Below are positions 1 through 7,212 of a stretch of DNA of 16,455 bases, piece after piece. Origin of the DNA: Flavobacteriaceae bacterium UBA7433 (GTDB taxonomy: Bacteria > Bacteroidota > Bacteroidia > Flavobacteriales > Flavobacteriaceae); NCBI GenBank assembly GCA_002477565.1, contig DLQL01000059.1, positions 1 to 16,455 of the forward strand. The letters are read 5' to 3'. The position numbers and the translations under genes were made by a program. The notes beneath the pieces were generated by a model. The model was not told where the DNA came from, did no database searches, and saw nothing but the letters and a program-made list of their open reading frames with translations. Position 1 is the stretch's first letter; each line of letters starts with the position of its first letter.

Positions 1-1367
1 GTGTGCGCCAAAGCACTTGCTTTTTCCTGCGAAGTACTTTCAGTATAAATGCGAATGATCGGTTCTGTATTGGACTTTCTCAAATGCACCCATTCGGAAG
101 GAAAGTCAATCTTGACTCCGTCGATCGTGGATACTTGTTCATTTTTAAAATGGTCAGCAATTTCTCGCAAGATTGCATCGACGTCCAAAGCAGGGGTCAA
201 TTCAATTTTATTTTTACTCATAAAATAGCTCGGATAGCTAGCTCTCAAGTCTTTGCAGGACATTCCTGACTTGGCCAAATGTGACAAAAACAAAGCCACT
301 CCTACAAGCGAATCACGTCCGTAGTGGGACTCCGGGTAAATGATTCCTCCATTTCCTTCACCTCCGATGACGGCTTGTGTTTCCTTCATCGCAACAACCA
401 CATTGACTTCTCCTACAGCACTTGCCGTATAGCTGCCGCCGTGTTTTTCAGTCACGTCTCTCAAAGCCCTGGAAGAGGACAAATTGGAAACGGTATTTCC
501 TCCTTTCAAAGCACCTAAAACATAATCTGCACAGGCTACCAAGGTGTATTCTTCTCCAAACATAGCGCCGTCTTCACAGACCAATGCCAAACGATCGACA
601 TCTGGATCGACCACAATTCCCAAATGGGCCTTTTCCAAAACGACCTGTTTTGAAATTTCTCCCAAATGTTCTTTCAAAGGCTCTGGATTGTGAGGGAATT
701 GTCCGTTGGGTTCGCAGTACAATTTGACACAGGTTACCCCTAAGGCATCCAACAATGCAGGAATAAAAATCCCCCCAGTGGAATTCACCGCATCCAAAAC
801 GACTTTGAACTTGGCTTTTTTAATAGCGGCAACATCAACGAGATCGAGTTGCAAGACTGCAGCTACATGTTTTTGCACATACGACGCGTCTTTGGCATAG
901 GCTCCCAAATCATCGACTGCAGCAAAATCAAAATCTCCGTGTTCTGCGAGTGTCAATATTTCTTGTCCGTCTTCAGCATTTAGAAATTCACCAGATTCGT
1001 TCAATAATTTGAGCGCATTCCATTGCTTTGGATTGTGGGAGGCCGTAATGATGATTCCCCCATGAGCGGATTCCATTGGGACGGCAACTTCTACAGTAGG
1101 CGTTGTAGAGAGGCCGAGGTCCAACACATCAATGCCCAAACCGACCAAGGTATTGGCCACCAAACTGCTGATCATTTTTCCTGAAATACGAGCATCCCGC
1201 CCTAAAACCACCTTGACACGGCTGTCACTCGGAAGAGATGCATTGCGTTTGAGCAACCAGGTCCCATAGGCACTGGCAAATTTTACAGCGTCTAAGGGAG
1301 TCAAATTATCACCCATAGCCCCTCCAATAGTTCCTCGAATTCCCGAGATAGATTTGATCAAAGACAT
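1..1367 (-). CDS. glmM: Phosphoglucosamine mutase GlmM, 3' end beyond window
   Basis: Alpha-D-phosphohexomutase that interconverts glucosamine-6-P and glucosamine-1-P on the cytosolic route to UDP-GlcNAc. Translated by eye from the ATG at 1367; 455 codons are visible and the frame is open at the left edge, so only a few C-terminal residues should be missing. Visible motifs in order: N-terminal SGIRGTIGG (about 8-16); active-site phosphoserine loop TASHNP with Ser110; metal-binding loop DPDVDRL (about 254-260); sugar-binding loop GGEGNGG (about 334-340); and the C-terminal phosphate-binding loop RKSNTEP (about 429-435). The sugar loop GEGNGG is the form I recall for Bacteroidota enzymes annotated GlmM; a phosphomannomutase/phosphoglucomutase activity cannot be excluded from sequence alone. 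It lies downstream of rpsA on the same strand, but a strong terminator separates them and a candidate promoter precedes it. Confidence 0.9.
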   Translation of the reverse strand, partial: MSLIKSISGIRGTIGGAMGDNLTPLDAVKFASAYGTWLLKRNASLPSDSRVKVVLGRDARISGKMISSLVANTLVGLGIDVLDLGLSTTPTVEVAVPMESAHGGIIITASHNPKQWNALKLLNESGEFLNAEDGQEILTLAEHGDFDFAAVDDLGAYAKDASYVQKHVAAVLQLDLVDVAAIKKAKFKVVLDAVNSTGGIFIPALLDALGVTCVKLYCEPNGQFPHNPEPLKEHLGEISKQVVLEKAHLGIVVDPDVDRLALVCEDGAMFGEEYTLVACADYVLGALKGGNTVSNLSSSRALRDVTEKHGGSYTASAVGEVNVVVAMKETQAVIGGEGNGGIIYPESHYGRDSLVGVALFLSHLAKSGMSCKDLRASYPSYFMSKNKIELTPALDVDAILREIADHFKNEQVSTIDGVKIDFPSEWVHLRKSNTEPIIRIYTESTSQEKASALAH

Positions 1368-1405
1368 CGTGTTTGTTTTTTTTTAGTTTAGCGCTGTAAA
1401 AGTAA

Positions 1406-1437
1406 CAAAAATAAGTGGAGCGGTATAGGGATGTAAA
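1406..1437 (-). promoter_or_regulatory. Candidate glmM promoter (Bacteroidota type)
   Basis: On the minus strand a TATTTTTG box (1413 down to 1406) fits the Bacteroidota -7 consensus TAnnTTTG. A TTTA (1437-1434) lies 20 nt upstream as an imperfect -33 element. It sits about 38 nt before the glmM ATG, giving a short A-rich leader. The motif match is direct; use as a promoter is inference. Confidence 0.4.
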
Positions 1438-1517
1438 AGGAAACTGCAATTGGCAAACCGCTGTAAAACTAAAAATAAACACGCGCAAAAAAGCGTTCAA
1501 AACCTTGACTTGAAGAC

Positions 1518-1552
1518 AAAAAAAAAGAGTTGTTTTTTCAAACAACTCTTTT
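1518..1552 (-). terminator. Rho-independent terminator of rpsA
   Basis: A perfect stem pairs GAGTTGTTT (1527-1535) with AAACAACTC (1540-1548) around the loop TTTC, and is extended by four A:T pairs on each side. On the minus strand it ends in a run of nine T, and it begins 22 bp after the rpsA stop. It should end rpsA transcripts before glmM. Confidence 0.88.
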
Positions 1553-1574
1553 CTGTATTTAAAAAAGGAATCTA

Positions 1575-3371
1575 CTATTCTTTTCCTTCCATTTTCTTCT
1601 TCAAGTCAGCAAGACCAGAGATATCTCCAAAGGTAGCTTTGTCAGCAGCTTCTGCTTTTTTGCTAGCCGCTTTGATATTTCTTTGCTCTTCGGCTCTAAA
1701 GATGGCTGTATGAGAAGCAACAATTCTTCTGTACTCTTTGTTGAACTCCAATATTTTGAAGTCTGTAGCATCTCCTTTTACAAGTTTGCTGCCGTCTTCT
1801 TTTTCCAAGTGACGTCCCGGTACAAAAGCCTCTACTCCATCTGCAAAGGTAACAATCGCTCCTTTGTCTGTTTTCTCTTTGATGGTTCCTGCATGCACAG
1901 AATCAATTGCATAGACTGCTTCATGCGCATCCCATGGATTGTCTTGAGTTTGTTTGTGTCCTAAGTTCAACTTGCGGTTTTCAACATCCAACTCCAATAC
2001 CTGAACGTCTAAGATGTCTCCCACATTGACAAAGTCAGATGGGTGTTTGATTTTCTTGACCCAAGAAAGGTCAGAAATGTAAACCAATCCGTCGATTCCT
2101 TCTTCCAATTCTACAAAAACACCAAAGTTCGTGTAATTTCTTACCGTTCCTTTGTGTGCAGAACCGATTGGGTATTTTTTGGTGATGTCCGTCCATGGAT
2201 CTGGGTGCAATTGCTTGATCCCCAAAGACATTTTACGGTCTTCTCTGTCCAATGTTAAAATCACAGCTTCCACTTCGTCTCCAACTTTTACAAAGTCTTG
2301 AGCTGAACGCAAGTGCGTAGACCAAGACATTTCAGATACGTGAATCAACCCTTCCACTCCTTGGTTTACTTCAATAAAAGCACCGTAGTCTGCAAGGACT
2401 ACTACTTTTCCTTTTACTTGATCACCAATTTTAAGTTCCGAATCCAATGCTTCCCAAGGGTGTGCATTCAATTGTTTCAATCCGAGTTGGATTCTTGTTT
2501 TTTGATCGTCAAAATCAAGGATTACCACATTCAATTTTTGATCCAATTCAACCACCTCAGATGGGTGATTGATTCGAGACCATGACAAATCTGTAATGTG
2601 AACCAATCCATCTACACCACCCAAATCGATAAAGACTCCGTAAGAAGTAATGTTTTTCACAATACCTTCCAATACTTGTCCTTTTTCCAATTTGCTGATG
2701 ATCTCTTTCTTTTGAATTTCGATATCTGCTTCGATCAACGCTTTGTGAGAAACCACAACGTTTTTGAATTCGTGGTTGATTTTAACCACTTTGAATTCCA
2801 TTGTTTTGTCTACGTACTGATCGTAATCTCTAATAGGCTTCACATCAATTTGCGATCCTGGCAAGAACGCTTCGATGCCAAAGACATCTACAATCATTCC
2901 TCCTCTTGTTCTGCATTTCACAAATCCATTGACCACCTCACCGGTTTCTTGTGCGTTGATGACACGATCCCAAGCTTTGATGACTCTTGCTTTTTTGTGT
3001 GACAATACCAATTGCCCAGAAACGTCTTCTCTCTTGTCTACCAATACCTCTACAACATCTCCAACAGCTAAGTCAGGATTGTAACGGAATTCGTTCAAGG
3101 AAATGACACCTTCAGATTTGGAATTGATATCGATGATGGCATCACGCTCAGTAATTCGAGTGACTTTTCCTTCAATGACATCCAACTCATTTACGAAACC
3201 TACGGTTCCTTCTAAAGCGGTTTCAAATTCTTTCAATTTAGATTCATCAACTGCCTCAATACCTTCTTCGTATTTGTGCCAATCGAAATCTGCTAAAAAT
3301 TGTTCTGGGTTTACCGTTTCCACTACAGGTACTTCCTGTGCTTCCACTTCGTTTTTTAATTCTTCAGACAT
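1575..3371 (-). CDS. rpsA: 30S ribosomal protein S1
   Basis: Ribosomal protein bS1, which binds and unfolds mRNA at the 30S platform. The chosen start is the ATG at 3371 (MSEELKNE), giving 598 aa; the frame stays open 8 codons further upstream but that extension (MRYKRIDN) looks non-native. Six S1/OB-fold repeats are visible at about residues 65-126, 143-211, 232-299, 317-386, 404-473 and 491-555. Repeats 3-5 carry the clearest GxxGxF(I/V) plus GLVHIS/GLIHVS-like signatures, and repeats 1, 2 and 6 are more divergent, as usual in S1. An acidic N-terminal arm precedes repeat 1 and a lysine-rich tail follows repeat 6. Six repeats match the full-length S1 architecture rather than the four-repeat Firmicutes type. 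The start has no clear Shine-Dalgarno, which is normal in Bacteroidota, where S1 and A-rich leaders are thought to matter more. Transcription is divergent from deaD. Confidence 0.97.
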   Translation of the reverse strand: MSEELKNEVEAQEVPVVETVNPEQFLADFDWHKYEEGIEAVDESKLKEFETALEGTVGFVNELDVIEGKVTRITERDAIIDINSKSEGVISLNEFRYNPDLAVGDVVEVLVDKREDVSGQLVLSHKKARVIKAWDRVINAQETGEVVNGFVKCRTRGGMIVDVFGIEAFLPGSQIDVKPIRDYDQYVDKTMEFKVVKINHEFKNVVVSHKALIEADIEIQKKEIISKLEKGQVLEGIVKNITSYGVFIDLGGVDGLVHITDLSWSRINHPSEVVELDQKLNVVILDFDDQKTRIQLGLKQLNAHPWEALDSELKIGDQVKGKVVVLADYGAFIEVNQGVEGLIHVSEMSWSTHLRSAQDFVKVGDEVEAVILTLDREDRKMSLGIKQLHPDPWTDITKKYPIGSAHKGTVRNYTNFGVFVELEEGIDGLVYISDLSWVKKIKHPSDFVNVGDILDVQVLELDVENRKLNLGHKQTQDNPWDAHEAVYAIDSVHAGTIKEKTDKGAIVTFADGVEAFVPGRHLEKEDGSKLVKGDATDFKILEFNKEYRRIVASHTAIFRAEEQRNIKAASKKAEAADKATFGDISGLADLKKKMEGKE

Positions 3372-3490
3372 GTTGTCTATTCTTTTGTATCTCACTATCG
3401 ACCAGATTTTTTAACGAAATCCATAGGAAGAGCTGTTAGTTGTGTTTTGTTTCCAACCTTTTTTAAAATCTGTAACCGCAAAAAGGAGTG

Positions 3491-3498
3491 CAAATCTA
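3491..3498 (-). promoter_or_regulatory. Candidate rpsA -7 box
   Basis: Minus strand reads TAGATTTG, a full match to TAnnTTTG. No TTTG-like -33 element is found 19-21 nt upstream (that position reads GGAG), so the call rests on the -7 box alone. It would give a leader of about 115 nt before the rpsA ATG at 3371. Confidence 0.4.
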
Positions 3499-3659
3499 AG
3501 GTTTATTTTTAAATTAACCTCCTATCTCTGATAATTTTAACGCTTGTTTGTCTTTAGAAATCTCATTCTAAAAAAAAGGCCAAACACATTTCAAAGCACA
3601 AGTCCAAAACCAAGCCCTCCACAAAACCATTTAATGATGGGAATTGCCCCTCAAAAAAA

Positions 3660-3675
3660 CTAATTTATAAATTAG
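3660..3675. promoter_or_regulatory. 16-bp perfect palindrome upstream of deaD, possible operator
   Basis: CTAATTTATAAATTAG equals its own reverse complement. Its right end (TTAG, 3672-3675) lies where the -33 element of the deaD promoter would fall, 20 nt before the -7 box. The palindrome is a direct observation; regulator binding is inference. Confidence 0.35.
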
Positions 3676-3703
3676 ATTTATGCAAGTATTAAAGCTACCT
3701 TTG
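3672..3703 (+). promoter_or_regulatory. Candidate deaD promoter (Bacteroidota type)
   Basis: The -7 box TACCTTTG (3696-3703) is a full match to TAnnTTTG. A degenerate -33 element TTAG (3672-3675) sits at 20-nt spacing. The expected start of transcription near 3710 leaves a leader of roughly 55-60 nt before the ATG at 3767. Confidence 0.55.
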
Positions 3704-3766
3704 CACACTTTTAACAATGACTAACAGGGTAGCGATATTATTTTGTAAGTCAATAACTTATAGAAC

Positions 3767-5593
3767 ATGTCGACATTTACAGAATTGGGATTGAATGATG
3801 AAATCCTAAAAGCCCTTCAGGATTTGGGCTACGAAAAACCTTCGGAAATCCAAGAAAAAGCAGTCCCCCAAGTCATCAACTCCACAGACGATTTAAAAGC
3901 ATTTGCGCAAACAGGGACTGGTAAAACAGCTGCTTTTAGTCTGCCTATCTTGCAATTGTTGGATGCCAAAAGCAAAAACACCCAAGCCATCATCCTCTCT
4001 CCTACGAGAGAATTGGCGGTGCAGATTGGAAACAACATCAAAGAATTTTCCAAATACATGAAAGGCGTCAATGTCCTTACCGTATACGGAGGCGCCAATA
4101 TTGACGAACAGATCAGAGGCTTGAGAAAGGGCGTCCAAATTGTAGTGGGAACTCCCGGTAGAACGGTGGATTTGATCAAGAGAAGGCAATTGCATTTGGA
4201 CAACGTCAAGTGGTTGATTTTAGACGAGGCGGACGAGATGCTCAACATGGGTTTCAAAGACGAATTGGACCAAGTACTGGAAGTGACTCCTGACGAAAAA
4301 CAAACCTTGCTGTTCTCGGCAACCTTCCCAAGAGAAGTAGAAGCCATTGCGAGAAACTACATGCACAACCCTATAGAAATAACTGCGGGTCAAAAAAATA
4401 CAGGATCTGACAACGTAAGCAACGAATACTACGTGGTCACCGAAAGAAATCGCTATCCAGCCTTGAAACGAATCTGTGATGCAAATCCAGACGTCTATGG
4501 AATTATCTTTTGTAGAACCAAAAGAGAAACGGCACAAGTAGCAGAGAACTTGATGCAAGACGGCTACAATGCAGATGCCCTTCACGGAGATCTTTCTCAG
4601 TCACAACGCGATGCCGTAATGCAAAAGTTCCGAAACAAAACCCTGCAAATATTAGTCGCTACTGACGTAGCTGCTCGGGGATTGGACGTCAACAGTTTGA
4701 CACATGTCATCAACTACAAACTGCCAGACCAGACCGAAGCCTACACACACCGAAGTGGCCGAACAGGTAGAGCGGGAAACAAAGGGATCTCAATTGCGCT
4801 GATCACCAACAAAGAAGTGGGACGCCTCAGGCCGATTGAAAGAAAAATCAACAAAAAATTCGAAAAAAAAGAAGTTCCTTCTGGTGAAGAAATTTGCAAG
4901 AGTCAATTGTTTAGTTTGATTGACAACGTAAAAAAAACAGAAGTAAACCACGAACAAATAGACAGCTATCTCGAAACCATCTACAGCAGCCTAGAAGGCC
5001 TAGAAAGAGAAGAGTTGATTCAGAAATTTGTCTCTGTTGAATTCAATAAGTTCTTGAAATACTACACAAATTCTCGTGACCTAAATGTGGCAGAAAGAGA
5101 ACGCGGAAGAGATGACAGAGGAAAGGCAAGAGACGATGAAAACATGAGCCGTTTCTTTATCAATTTAGGAAGAAAAGACGATTTGAACCCCGGCAAGTTG
5201 ATTGGCTTGATCAATCAGCAAAACATCACAAACAACGTCGAAATTGGTCAAATCGAAATTTTAGACACTTTCTCCTTTTTTGAATTGGACAAGAACTTTA
5301 CCGATGAAACCATTACTGCATTTACAGACGCTACTTTTAACGGAAGAAATGTAAACGTTGAAATTACCGAAAAAAGAAAACGCAGCGGCGGCGGAAGACG
5401 CGAAGATCGAAGAGGTCGCGGAAGAAGGTTTGAAGGCGGAAGAAGAGAAGACCGAAGAAGCGATCGACGCAAAGGAGGCAGCGGCAATTACGACAAAAAC
5501 AAAAGCGGAAAGTCTTACGGTCCTGATCGAAGTGACCGAAGAAGTGCTGACAAGCCCGATCGAAGTGCCGGCTTTGGAAGACGCAGAAGTTAA
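3767..5593 (+). CDS. deaD: DEAD-box ATP-dependent RNA helicase, DeaD/CsdA type
   Basis: 608-aa cytosolic RNA helicase, close in length and architecture to E. coli DeaD/CsdA, which remodels RNA during ribosome assembly and in the cold. Motifs in order: Q motif (about 4-30); motif I AQTGTGKT (47-54); Ia PTRELA (79-84); GG (108-109); Ib TPGR (129-132); motif II DEAD (153-156); motif III SAT (184-186); IV IIFCRTK (246-252); V ATDVAARGLD (298-307); VI HRSGRTGR (328-335). All catalytic motifs are intact. Residues about 460-533 resemble the DbpA/CsdA RRM-like RNA-binding domain. Residues 536-608 are an Arg/Gly/Asp-rich disordered tail that should bind RNA nonspecifically. The DbpA-like domain separates it from short RhlE types, although it could also be named CshA-like. 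It has its own promoter and terminator and lies beside S1 and RlmD, genes with related ribosome functions. Confidence 0.95.
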   Translation: MSTFTELGLNDEILKALQDLGYEKPSEIQEKAVPQVINSTDDLKAFAQTGTGKTAAFSLPILQLLDAKSKNTQAIILSPTRELAVQIGNNIKEFSKYMKGVNVLTVYGGANIDEQIRGLRKGVQIVVGTPGRTVDLIKRRQLHLDNVKWLILDEADEMLNMGFKDELDQVLEVTPDEKQTLLFSATFPREVEAIARNYMHNPIEITAGQKNTGSDNVSNEYYVVTERNRYPALKRICDANPDVYGIIFCRTKRETAQVAENLMQDGYNADALHGDLSQSQRDAVMQKFRNKTLQILVATDVAARGLDVNSLTHVINYKLPDQTEAYTHRSGRTGRAGNKGISIALITNKEVGRLRPIERKINKKFEKKEVPSGEEICKSQLFSLIDNVKKTEVNHEQIDSYLETIYSSLEGLEREELIQKFVSVEFNKFLKYYTNSRDLNVAERERGRDDRGKARDDENMSRFFINLGRKDDLNPGKLIGLINQQNITNNVEIGQIEILDTFSFFELDKNFTDETITAFTDATFNGRNVNVEITEKRKRSGGGRREDRRGRGRRFEGGRREDRRSDRRKGGSGNYDKNKSGKSYGPDRSDRRSADKPDRSAGFGRRRS

Positions 5594-5611
5594 GCACTGC
5601 CAAAACACTCA

Positions 5612-5652
5612 AAAAAATCCCTTTGTGCTTTCTATACACAAGGGGATTTTTT
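5612..5652 (+). terminator. Rho-independent terminator of deaD
   Basis: The stem pairs 5617-5627 (ATCCCTTTGTG) with 5637-5647 (CACAAGGGGAT) through one G:U wobble, around a 9-nt loop. Flanking A and T runs (5612-5616 and 5648-5652) extend it and supply the U tract. It starts 18 bp after the deaD stop and isolates rlmD transcriptionally. Confidence 0.85.
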
Positions 5653-5682
5653 ACAAAAGGAAAAGGCGGTATACCTTACAAA

Positions 5683-5715
5683 TTTCTAAAAAATTCACAT
5701 AAAAAAGTATCTTTG
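5683..5715 (+). promoter_or_regulatory. Candidate rlmD promoter, implying leaderless mRNA
   Basis: TATCTTTG (5708-5715) is a full TAnnTTTG match. A TTTC (5683-5686) sits 21 nt upstream as an approximate -33 element. Only four bases separate the box from the rlmD ATG at 5720, so a start of transcription at the usual distance would fall at or within a few bases of the initiation codon. Confidence 0.5.
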
Positions 5716-5719
5716 CGAG

Positions 5720-7132
5720 ATGAGTAGAAAGAAAAAAAATTATCTTTTTGAAAACATTGAGGTTGTAGATGCCGGTGCAAAAGGAAAGTCAATTGCCAAA
5801 GCTCCCGATGGGCGCGTCATCTTCTTGACCAATGCCATTCCAGGAGATGTTGTGGACATTCAAACGGGAAGAAAGAGAAAAGCTTATTTTGAGGGAACTG
5901 CTGTCAAATTTCACAAGTATTCCGACAAAAGAGCCACACCCAAATGTGCCCATTTTGAACATTGTGGCGGTTGCAAATGGCAACACATGAACTACGAAGA
6001 CCAACTCTTCTACAAAGAAAAAGAGGTCACCAACAACCTAAAGCGGATTGGACACCTAGAATTGCCAAAAATTACGCCCATCCTTGGATGTGAAAACACC
6101 TATTTTTACAGGAATAAGATGGAGTTTTCCTTTTCAAGCAACCGTTGGTTGACCTACGAAGAAATCAATTCGACCGAAACGGTGGACAACAAGAATGCCT
6201 TGGGCTTTCACATTTCGGGAATGTGGGACAAAATTCTTGACATTGAAAAATGCCACTTGCAAGAAGACCCCTCAAATGCCATCAGAAACAGCATCAAAGA
6301 ATTTGCCCTGGAAAATGACATTGCCTTTTTCAACCCCCGAAGCCAAGAAGGCTTGTTGCGTACTTTGATGTTGCGCATTGTTGCTACGGGAGAGATCATG
6401 CTGGTCGTTCAGTTTTACAAAGAACACAAAGAGAAACGAGAACTGCTCTTAAACTTTATCCAAAAGACCTTTCCAGAGATCACTTCCTTGCAATACATCA
6501 TCAACGGAAAAGCGAACGACACCATCTACGACCAAGACATCCTTTTGCATGCAGGCCGCGATCATATATTTGAGGAAATGGAAGGATTGAAATTTAAAAT
6601 CAACGCCAAGTCCTTTTACCAAACCAATTCCAAACAAGCCTACGAATTGTACAAAATCACACGAGATTTTGCAGGATTGACAGGAGAAGAACTGGTCTAT
6701 GACCTTTACACAGGAACGGGAACCATCGCTCAATTTGTCGCCAAAAAAGCGAAAAAAGTCATCGGTGTGGAATCGGTCCCCGAAGCCATTGAAGATGCCA
6801 AAGGCAATGCGAAAAACAACAAGATCGACAATGTGGCATTTTACGTGGGAGACATGAAAGAGGTGTTTACAGCTGAATTCATCGACACTCACGGAAAGCC
6901 TGATGTTGTAATCACCGACCCACCAAGAGACGGAATGCACAAAAAAGTAGTCGAACAGCTTTTGCGAATTTCTCCAAAAAGAATCGTGTATGTCAGTTGC
7001 AACTCTGCCACACAAGCCCGCGATTTGTCCTTGATGAAAGAGCAATACGACATCGTCAATTCACAAGCAGTGGACATGTTTCCACAAACCCATCACGTGG
7101 AAAACGTGGTTTTGTTGGAATTGAAAAAATAA
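5720..7132 (+). CDS. rlmD: 23S rRNA (uracil-5-)-methyltransferase, RlmD/RumA family
   Basis: 470-aa SAM-dependent RNA m5U methyltransferase of the TrmA/RlmC/RlmD group; the family includes the enzyme for U1939 of 23S rRNA (E. coli numbering). N-terminal TRAM domain about 8-65. Four cysteines of the [4Fe-4S] site seen in RumA are present: Cys76, Cys82, Cys85 (CxxxxxCGGC) and Cys178. SAM-binding motif I is VYDLYTGTG (326-334), followed by TDPPRDG (399-405). The nucleophile is Cys427 in YVSCNSAT, and the probable general base is Glu461 in HHVEN. Length and residue set are complete. Substrate choice between U1939, U747 or both (an RlmCD-like role) cannot be read from sequence. The start at 5720 fits the family N-terminus and sits only four bases after a promoter box, with no room for a Shine-Dalgarno. 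Confidence 0.93.
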   Translation: MSRKKKNYLFENIEVVDAGAKGKSIAKAPDGRVIFLTNAIPGDVVDIQTGRKRKAYFEGTAVKFHKYSDKRATPKCAHFEHCGGCKWQHMNYEDQLFYKEKEVTNNLKRIGHLELPKITPILGCENTYFYRNKMEFSFSSNRWLTYEEINSTETVDNKNALGFHISGMWDKILDIEKCHLQEDPSNAIRNSIKEFALENDIAFFNPRSQEGLLRTLMLRIVATGEIMLVVQFYKEHKEKRELLLNFIQKTFPEITSLQYIINGKANDTIYDQDILLHAGRDHIFEEMEGLKFKINAKSFYQTNSKQAYELYKITRDFAGLTGEELVYDLYTGTGTIAQFVAKKAKKVIGVESVPEAIEDAKGNAKNNKIDNVAFYVGDMKEVFTAEFIDTHGKPDVVITDPPRDGMHKKVVEQLLRISPKRIVYVSCNSATQARDLSLMKEQYDIVNSQAVDMFPQTHHVENVVLLELKK

Positions 7133-7147
7133 CAAAACAAGGCGCAT

Positions 7148-7183
7148 AAAAAAACCCGAACACCAGAGTGTTCGGGTTTTTTT
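7148..7183. terminator. Bidirectional terminator between rlmD and the TPR gene
   Basis: CCCGAACAC (7155-7163) pairs perfectly with GTGTTCGGG (7168-7176) around the loop CAGA. Seven A upstream and seven T downstream give a U tract on both strands, so it serves rlmD (plus) and the convergent gyrA-TPR unit (minus). Confidence 0.92.
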
Positions 7184-7212
7184 GTGACGGCTGTCAGCGT
7201 TCTTACAAGGAA

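Larger units (their letters stand above)
3372..3766. other. 395-bp divergent intergenic region rpsA/deaD
   Basis: This gap holds the promoters of both flanking genes. On the minus side are a perfect TAnnTTTG box at 3491-3498 and about 115 nt of rpsA leader. On the plus side are a TACCTTTG box at 3696-3703 and a 16-bp palindrome at 3660-3675. In the rpsA leader, CAGATTTT (3403-3410) and AAAATCTG (3465-3472) are complementary and could form a long-range stem. The middle, about 3500-3655, is A/T-rich; I see no open frame, tRNA or strong hairpin there. Confidence 0.6.

Noticed and set aside
1309..1545. Minus-strand 78-codon frame across the glmM start and upstream gap
   Set aside because: It is in a different frame from glmM, overlaps the rpsA terminator, and its product is Phe/Tyr-rich without family resemblance.
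5261..5702. Overlapping open frames on both strands over the end of deaD
   Set aside because: They arise from the purine-rich repetitive codons of the Arg/Gly/Asp-rich tail; the predicted products are low complexity and match no family.
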